From contig JAQCID010000070.1 of assembly GCA_027618855.1 (NCBI GenBank), positions 1 through 6,296 on the forward strand: 6,296 nucleotides of DNA, written 5' to 3'. The stretch comes from Bacteroidota bacterium. GTDB taxonomy: Bacteria; Bacteroidota; Bacteroidia; Flavobacteriales_D; Sanyastnellaceae. Of this stretch, positions 1 through 4,135 are shown one piece after another. Both the position numbers and the translations under genes were made by a program. The notes beneath the pieces are model-generated. The model was not told the origin of the DNA. It saw nothing but the letters and a program-made list of their open reading frames with translations, and did not search any database. Numbering within the stretch: position 1 is the stretch's first letter; each line of letters opens with the position of its first letter.

Positions 1-591
1 TCTGCAGTCGTGGATCTTGAACTATTTGAGCGTTATAACCGTGCGATTCATCCATCTCCTCAAGCGAGAATACTTGGCTTAAATCTACTTGCTTTAAAAA
101 ATGGCATTAAAACGGAAACGAACCAGAGAAAAGGTTTTAGAGAATTAATTCTCGAGGGCATTGAAAATGAAACTGAGATTTGGCCAAAATGGTCCAGCTT
201 AACGAATATTTTCAAACTGAGGTTGGCAGAATGGCTTATCCTAAGCAATGACGTCAAACTTTTAAAGGCATACACTAACTCCATAAAGCCACTCAAGACT
301 TCACAAGAGATCACATATAAACATGAGCAGTTTGAAACTAGTTTTAAAATTTTTCATGCCTGGGCTTTATTCTTAATTGATAAGAAAGAAGAAGCCACTG
401 AGGTCATAGAGAACATCGATTTGGCGAAGCTGTCTATCCATGAAGAGAGAACAATATCGATTTACTATTACGCGCTCACTTCGAGACTTTATTCAGGGGA
501 TAAGAGCACATCTAGCATAAAATATCTAGACTTGCTAACTGAACAAACAAAATACCACGGATTGCGCACAATGTTAAATTTAATTAACTAG
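1..591 (+). CDS. Unrecognised helical protein, C-terminal part (5' end outside window)
   Basis: I do not recognise this protein. The frame is open from the first base (it reads S-A-V before a GTG codon at 10), so this is the 3' part of a longer gene. The GTG at 10 is probably an internal valine, not a start. About 196 residues are visible, ending in TAG at 589-591. The sequence is rich in Leu, Ile, Lys and Glu and lacks Gly/Pro-rich loops. It reads as a chain of amphipathic helices, including a Phe/Trp/Leu-rich helix around residues 110-125. This resembles TPR-like or other alpha-solenoid repeat proteins, but I see no canonical TPR consensus. There is no signal peptide or membrane segment in the visible part. 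A 101-base gap separates it from the patatin gene on the same strand, so co-transcription is possible but not shown. That the frame is a real gene is fairly certain; its function is unknown. Confidence 0.7.
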   Translation, partial: SAVVDLELFERYNRAIHPSPQARILGLNLLALKNGIKTETNQRKGFRELILEGIENETEIWPKWSSLTNIFKLRLAEWLILSNDVKLLKAYTNSIKPLKTSQEITYKHEQFETSFKIFHAWALFLIDKKEEATEVIENIDLAKLSIHEERTISIYYYALTSRLYSGDKSTSSIKYLDLLTEQTKYHGLRTMLNLIN

Positions 592-674
592 GATTCACAT
601 GGATAATTTGGTTAAGCTGGCCCCTTGTGTTGAATTTGTAAACTTATTAGAACATTGTTTAAAATCGTCAATAA

Positions 675-708
675 GAACCCATTTGAACTGAAATGAACCC
701 ATTTGAAC
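675..708. repeat. 14-base direct repeat at the patatin gene start
   Basis: The sequence GAACCCATTTGAAC occurs at 675-688 and again at 695-708, a period of 20 bases. The second copy lies inside the first codons of the patatin gene (N-P-F-E). The first lies just upstream, and its TGA at 684-686 is the in-frame stop immediately before the start at 693. It looks like a small tandem duplication. A regulatory role is possible but nothing in the sequence proves it. Confidence 0.6.
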
Positions 709-1565
709 AAAATATGAACATGAACTTTGACGCTTTGGTTTTGGAAGGAGGCAGTTTGAAATGCGCGTTTACTGCTGGCATATTAGATGTACTTATGGAT
801 TCTGATTTTCCTGAATTCAAGTACTACTATGGCGTATCCAGTGGATCGATGGCCATGTCATATCTGTTGTCAAAGCAACGATCTAATTTCATTAAGGTCA
901 CAAGAGCACTCGTTGAAAACCCCAATTTCATCAGCTACAGAAACAGCTTTTCACAACAGGGGTTAATGAACTTAGATTTCCTTCAAGGATATGTTCACGA
1001 CACTTATCCCTTTGATGAGGAAGCTGCAGACAGGAATAGTGAAGGGAAAACAGTCTGTATTGTTGCGACCGACCATGGAACTGGAAAGCCGCATTACCTG
1101 ACACCCAGCAAGGGGAAGTGGCTCAATTACATGATGGCTTCTGCAACTTTGCCATTCATCACAAAGGGCAGAACGAAAGTGGATGGGAAGTGGATGTTTG
1201 ATGGGGGATACTCTGATGCAATCCCCGTTCAGAAAGCAATACAAGATGGAGCAAAAAACATTCTGTTGATCCGAACAAGACCTTCTGGAGAGAAAATTGA
1301 CAAAAGCTATGTTTCATTAATGGCTGAATATTGGAATTATGACAACGACAATATATCTGACCTTTTCTCACGAGGGCATAGGGTATACAATGATTGCGTC
1401 GATTTCTTAAACGGACCCAAGCCCAAGGGGATTGATTGGACACAAATTGCGCCACCAAATGCACTTAGATCAGATGGATATTACCTTCATGTACAAGACA
1501 TTGATGCAGATTACCGATTGGGTCTTGAGATGGGGTTAAACTTTCTGTCTGAAATGAAAAAATAA
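693..1565 (+). CDS. Patatin-like phospholipase (YjjU-like)
   Basis: This 290-residue protein belongs to the patatin-like phospholipase family, Ser-Asp dyad acyl hydrolases acting on phospholipids or other acyl esters. The oxyanion region is at residues 18-29 (E-G-G-S-L-K-C-A-F-T-A-G). The nucleophile elbow is G47-V-S49-S-G51, with S49 as the likely nucleophile. The conserved A149-S-A-T-L-P segment follows, and the D170-G171-G172 motif supplies the catalytic aspartate. The layout and length resemble bacterial YjjU-type patatins. The oxyanion loop departs from the usual G-G-G-x-R-G: Ser replaces the third Gly and Lys-Cys replaces Arg-Gly. There is no signal peptide or membrane helix, so it is probably cytoplasmic or peripheral. 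The start at 693 is the longest choice, since an in-frame TGA lies at 684-686. ATGs at 714 and 720 would lose only 7-9 residues ahead of the core and are equally plausible. The gene ends directly against the convergent nitroreductase gene. Family is certain; substrate is unknown. Confidence 0.93.
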   Translation: MNPFEQNMNMNFDALVLEGGSLKCAFTAGILDVLMDSDFPEFKYYYGVSSGSMAMSYLLSKQRSNFIKVTRALVENPNFISYRNSFSQQGLMNLDFLQGYVHDTYPFDEEAADRNSEGKTVCIVATDHGTGKPHYLTPSKGKWLNYMMASATLPFITKGRTKVDGKWMFDGGYSDAIPVQKAIQDGAKNILLIRTRPSGEKIDKSYVSLMAEYWNYDNDNISDLFSRGHRVYNDCVDFLNGPKPKGIDWTQIAPPNALRSDGYYLHVQDIDADYRLGLEMGLNFLSEMKK

Positions 1566-1568
1566 TTA
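1563..1568. other. Stop-to-stop convergent gene junction (TAATTA)
   Basis: The TAA stop of the plus-strand patatin gene occupies 1563-1565, and the TAA stop of the minus-strand nitroreductase gene is the complement of 1566-1568. Together they form the palindrome TAATTA with no intergenic base. I see no GC-rich hairpin with a T-run on either side, so each transcript probably ends inside the opposite gene or by a factor-dependent route. Confidence 0.9.
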
Positions 1569-2339
1569 GTGCTTGACAACGATGTGTTTCTGATCGAATC
1601 TGAAACGATCTCCAAACACACCTCCTTTTGCCCGTTTACCTGCAGAAATAGCCATTGTAATACTTGCTCTGCGAGGAAGCCCTAACAGTTTCTTTACTCT
1701 TCTAGAGTCTAATCCCTCCATGGGACATGTGTCAAATCCATGTGACCTCATTGCAAGCATAAAATGAGCACAAGCAAGAGCTGTACTCTTGTTCCCCCAC
1801 ACCGTCATCCCCCATCTCCCCATAGGTTCTCTGGGGGTGGGTTTAAAAATGCCACGTATGTTATAAAAAAGCCACTTAAAGGGAGCTGCCATCCCTAGAA
1901 AGCCAGTCGTATATATCATAGGCGTTATTTTCCTGAAATATTGATACGCTTTCTCAGGCATATCCCCTCTGCGGTCAAACTCCTCTAACATCCATGTGTT
2001 GTTTCGCTTCCAAAGGTCTGGTCTCGCTACAAACACAAACAGTTCTTTTGCTGTTGATGCTGCTGGTTGGCCAAGACAAATCTTCACAAGCTCTTTCTTT
2101 TTTGATGAATCGATGACATGATGAATCTCCCAAGCTTGAAGATTGGATGAGTTAGGTGCCTTCAAAGCAGCATCTAAACATTTGTCAATGACATCCTGAG
2201 GAATTGCATCGTCCGCAAAAAACCTGACACTACGACGAGAATCAACGATCGCATGAAAAGCCGTTGAATCTGTTTTGGCGGCTTCAACCGAAGGACGTGA
2301 CTTTTCCTCTGGTGCAACGAACATTTTAACTTTTACCAT
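1566..2339 (-). CDS. Nitroreductase-family FMN-dependent oxidoreductase
   Basis: This 257-residue protein belongs to the nitroreductase/FMN oxidoreductase superfamily, usually dimeric enzymes using NAD(P)H and bound FMN. FMN-site signatures are S34-R-R-S-V-R39 near the N-terminus, A61-P-N-S-S-N-L-Q68, C205-P-M-E-G-L-D211 and the late segment I231-S-A-G-K-R236. It is longer than the minimal family size of about 190-220 residues. The extra length is mostly in the middle (about 105-180), which carries a hydrophobic aromatic stretch (about residues 138-165: I-T-P-M-I-Y, then W-L-F-Y) that may cover the active site or touch the membrane. The N-terminal ~25 residues precede the core. The start at 2339 has an A/T-only stretch before it and no Shine-Dalgarno; M6 is an alternative. 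It lies 12 bases after the nucleoside transporter gene, so it is probably the last gene of the operon. The substrate cannot be read from the sequence; a RutE-like role in pyrimidine metabolism is only speculation. Confidence 0.9.
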   Translation of the reverse strand: MVKVKMFVAPEEKSRPSVEAAKTDSTAFHAIVDSRRSVRFFADDAIPQDVIDKCLDAALKAPNSSNLQAWEIHHVIDSSKKKELVKICLGQPAASTAKELFVFVARPDLWKRNNTWMLEEFDRRGDMPEKAYQYFRKITPMIYTTGFLGMAAPFKWLFYNIRGIFKPTPREPMGRWGMTVWGNKSTALACAHFMLAMRSHGFDTCPMEGLDSRRVKKLLGLPRRASITMAISAGKRAKGGVFGDRFRFDQKHIVVKH

Positions 2340-2351
2340 AAATATAAATTG

Positions 2352-3599
2352 TTAGATTGACAGAAACAGACCTGCTATAGTCGCAGACATCAGATTTGAA
2401 AGCGTACCTGCCGCTACAGCCAATAGGCCAAACTTTGCGATCTCTGCTCTTCGACTTGGTGCGATCCCGCCCAATCCTCCAAGAAGGATTGCAATAGAAC
2501 TGAAATTGGCAAAACCGCAAAGCGCAAAGGCAACAATTGCTTTTGACTTTTCAGATAAAATCAACGTCGTATCCTCGGCCAAGTAAGGCATAAATTCGAG
2601 ATAAGCCACAAATTCATTCACCACCAATTTCTGACCTATAAAAGACCCGACTGTATTCGCTTCATGCCATGGAACACCAATTAAAAATGCAAGAGGGCTG
2701 AAAACATATCCCAAAATAAGTTCAAGAGTGAGTTCGGGCATGTCAAACAACCAACCTCCTATTCCTCCAAACATTCCATTTACCAATGCGATAAGCCCCA
2801 CAAAAGCAAGCAACATCGCGCCTACATTCAAAGCGAGTTTAAGACCTGACCCAGCGCCCGATGCCGCGGCATCAATTACGTTCACTGGCTCATCATCTGA
2901 GTCTTCATCTTGACTTAATTGATCGAGTTTAGAAATGGACTCCTCCGTCTCCGGCATAATCAATTTCGCAAACAGCAATCCACCTGGCGCAGCCATAAAC
3001 GAGGCCGCAATAAGATACTCTAAAGGAACACCCATAGAAGCGTACCCTGCTAGAACACTACCCGCTACTGAAGCTAACCCTCCACACATTACAGCGAAAA
3101 GCTCAGATTTCGTCATCGTCTTGATGAAGGGTCGCACAACGAGAGGGGCTTCTGTTTGGCCCACAAAGATGTTCGCAGTCGCAGACAAAGACTCCGTGTG
3201 TGATGTACCTAATAACTTACTTAACGCTCCTCCCAGAATATTGATCACCCACTTCATAATCCCCACATAGTAAAGGACACTAATAAGCGCAGAAAAGAAG
3301 ATGATTATCGGAAGAACACGCAATGCGAAGATGAATCCAAAATTGTTGGTTGCGGTGAGATTTCCGAAAAGAAAATTTATCCCATCATCCCCGAAAGCAA
3401 TGACTTGCGCCACTCCATCTGAGATAAAAAGCAAGGTCTTTTTACCGAAAGGAAGATACAAGACCAAGGCACCGAACATGAACTGCAGCGCAAAGGCACC
3501 GATCACAGTTCTTAATCTGATCGCTTTTCTGTTTCTAGATAACAAGATTGCAATTCCGATCAGAACAAACATCCCCACAAAACTCATTATAATTCCCAT
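2352..3599 (-). CDS. nupC: Concentrative nucleoside transporter (NupC/CNT family)
   Basis: This 415-residue inner-membrane protein imports nucleosides by cation symport. The length and many hydrophobic segments (for example about 5-20, 30-50, 88-110, 165-187, 192-212, 252-275, 353-378 and 388-412) match bacterial CNT proteins. The hairpin motif G147-Q-T-E150, followed by A-P-L-V-V-R-P-F, matches the base-binding motif of the Vibrio cholerae CNT. V182, E329 (in N-E-F), F363, N365 and S368 (in G-F-A-N-F-S-S) align with its other nucleoside contacts. N143, V146 and S177, which line the sodium site in that protein, are also present, so sodium coupling is likely. An acidic hydrophilic loop at about 216-240 (D-E-D-S-D-D-E) breaks the membrane domain in the middle. 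The start at 3599 is used; M5 is an alternative. It follows cytidine deaminase by 22 bases and precedes the nitroreductase gene by 12, supporting an operon. The preference for pyrimidine nucleosides is inferred from the motif and the neighbour. Confidence 0.95.
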   Translation of the reverse strand: MGIIMSFVGMFVLIGIAILLSRNRKAIRLRTVIGAFALQFMFGALVLYLPFGKKTLLFISDGVAQVIAFGDDGINFLFGNLTATNNFGFIFALRVLPIIIFFSALISVLYYVGIMKWVINILGGALSKLLGTSHTESLSATANIFVGQTEAPLVVRPFIKTMTKSELFAVMCGGLASVAGSVLAGYASMGVPLEYLIAASFMAAPGGLLFAKLIMPETEESISKLDQLSQDEDSDDEPVNVIDAAASGAGSGLKLALNVGAMLLAFVGLIALVNGMFGGIGGWLFDMPELTLELILGYVFSPLAFLIGVPWHEANTVGSFIGQKLVVNEFVAYLEFMPYLAEDTTLILSEKSKAIVAFALCGFANFSSIAILLGGLGGIAPSRRAEIAKFGLLAVAAGTLSNLMSATIAGLFLSI

Positions 3600-3621
3600 A
3601 TCCTAGTTTCTAGTTGTCACC

Positions 3622-4113
3622 TTATTTGAATACACCATTCTGAATTGTAAAGGAAAAAGGGAGAAGATTTGATGCGCTTTTTGACATCACAACAACCTCA
3701 TCTCTCGCTTGTAGGTAAATCTGAATGGGCGTCTTTTGTCGCAACTCAGCTTCCAGCAACACCTGCCTACAGCTGCCACATGGCATGAATGCATCAGGCA
3801 CGGCAAGTGGTGAGGGAGAGACAATGGCAATCGACTCGATTTCTTCATTTGGAAACTGAGCTCCTGCGGAAAATACAGCGACACGTTCACCACAAAGCCC
3901 GGAAGGATATGCGATGTTTTCTTGATTGTTTCCAAGAACAATCGTTCCGGACTTCAACCTTACAGCTGCCCCAACATGAAATCCTGAATACGGGGCGTAA
4001 GCATTTGCTGCTGCTTCGTGCGCTTTTCTTAACAACTCCGCTTCTCCTTCGTTTAGATCTTGTGATTTCATGAGGGCGACCTCACATTTCACTACCATCT
4101 CTTCTTTATTCAT
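3622..4113 (-). CDS. cdd: Cytidine deaminase
   Basis: This cytosolic zinc enzyme converts cytidine and deoxycytidine to uridine and deoxyuridine plus ammonia in pyrimidine salvage. The core motifs are all present: A40-P-Y-S-G-F-H-V-G-A, the ribose-binding N63-Q-E65-N, the C74-G-E76-R zinc ligand and catalytic glutamate motif, and P111-C112-G-S-C115-R-Q with the other two zinc cysteines. Three Cys ligands place it with the small homotetrameric class. At 163 residues it is somewhat longer than the ~136-residue Bacillus type, mostly because its core starts about 21 residues later, after a charged helical N-terminus. The start at 4113 gives the full extension; M6 and M15 are in-frame alternatives. 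No Shine-Dalgarno is visible. The gene lies 22 bases after the protease stop and 22 bases before the nucleoside transporter gene. The transporter and deaminase together form an uptake-and-salvage pair. No pyrimidine phosphorylase or kinase is present in the window. Confidence 0.96.
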   Translation of the reverse strand: MNKEEMVVKCEVALMKSQDLNEGEAELLRKAHEAAANAYAPYSGFHVGAAVRLKSGTIVLGNNQENIAYPSGLCGERVAVFSAGAQFPNEEIESIAIVSPSPLAVPDAFMPCGSCRQVLLEAELRQKTPIQIYLQARDEVVVMSKSASNLLPFSFTIQNGVFK

Positions 4114-4135
4114 CCGTGAAAGATAGTAAGAATTA

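Noticed and set aside
592..692. Promoter for the patatin gene in the intergenic gap.
   Set aside because: No TAnnTTTG with a properly spaced TTG element was found; nearby ATTTG strings do not fit the consensus.
1413..1432. CCCAAGCCCAAGGGG near the patatin 3' end as part of a terminator.
   Set aside because: It is a short direct repeat inside the coding sequence (P-K-P-K-G), does not form a good stem and has no following T-run.
2860..2873. Perfect 14-base palindrome GATGCCGCGGCATC, a possible operator.
   Set aside because: It is fully explained by coding for D-A-A-A in the transporter, in mid-gene, with no regulatory context.
2728..3606. Plus-strand open frames of 61-111 residues opposite the nucleoside transporter gene.
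   Set aside because: They are antisense shadows of a clearly conserved transporter frame. Their translations are low-complexity and Pro/Ser/Asn-rich, with no domain motif.
3602..3615. CTAGTTTCTAGTT in the gap between the deaminase and transporter genes, as a hairpin or operator.
   Set aside because: The inverted arms are only 4 bases and the repeat is AT-rich and short. It is too weak to call.
4114..4125. Minus-strand TATCTTTC just before the cytidine deaminase ATG, resembling the Bacteroidota -7 element TAnnTTTG.
   Set aside because: The last base differs, no TTG lies at the expected spacing upstream, and it sits only 4 bases from the ATG, which would leave no leader.
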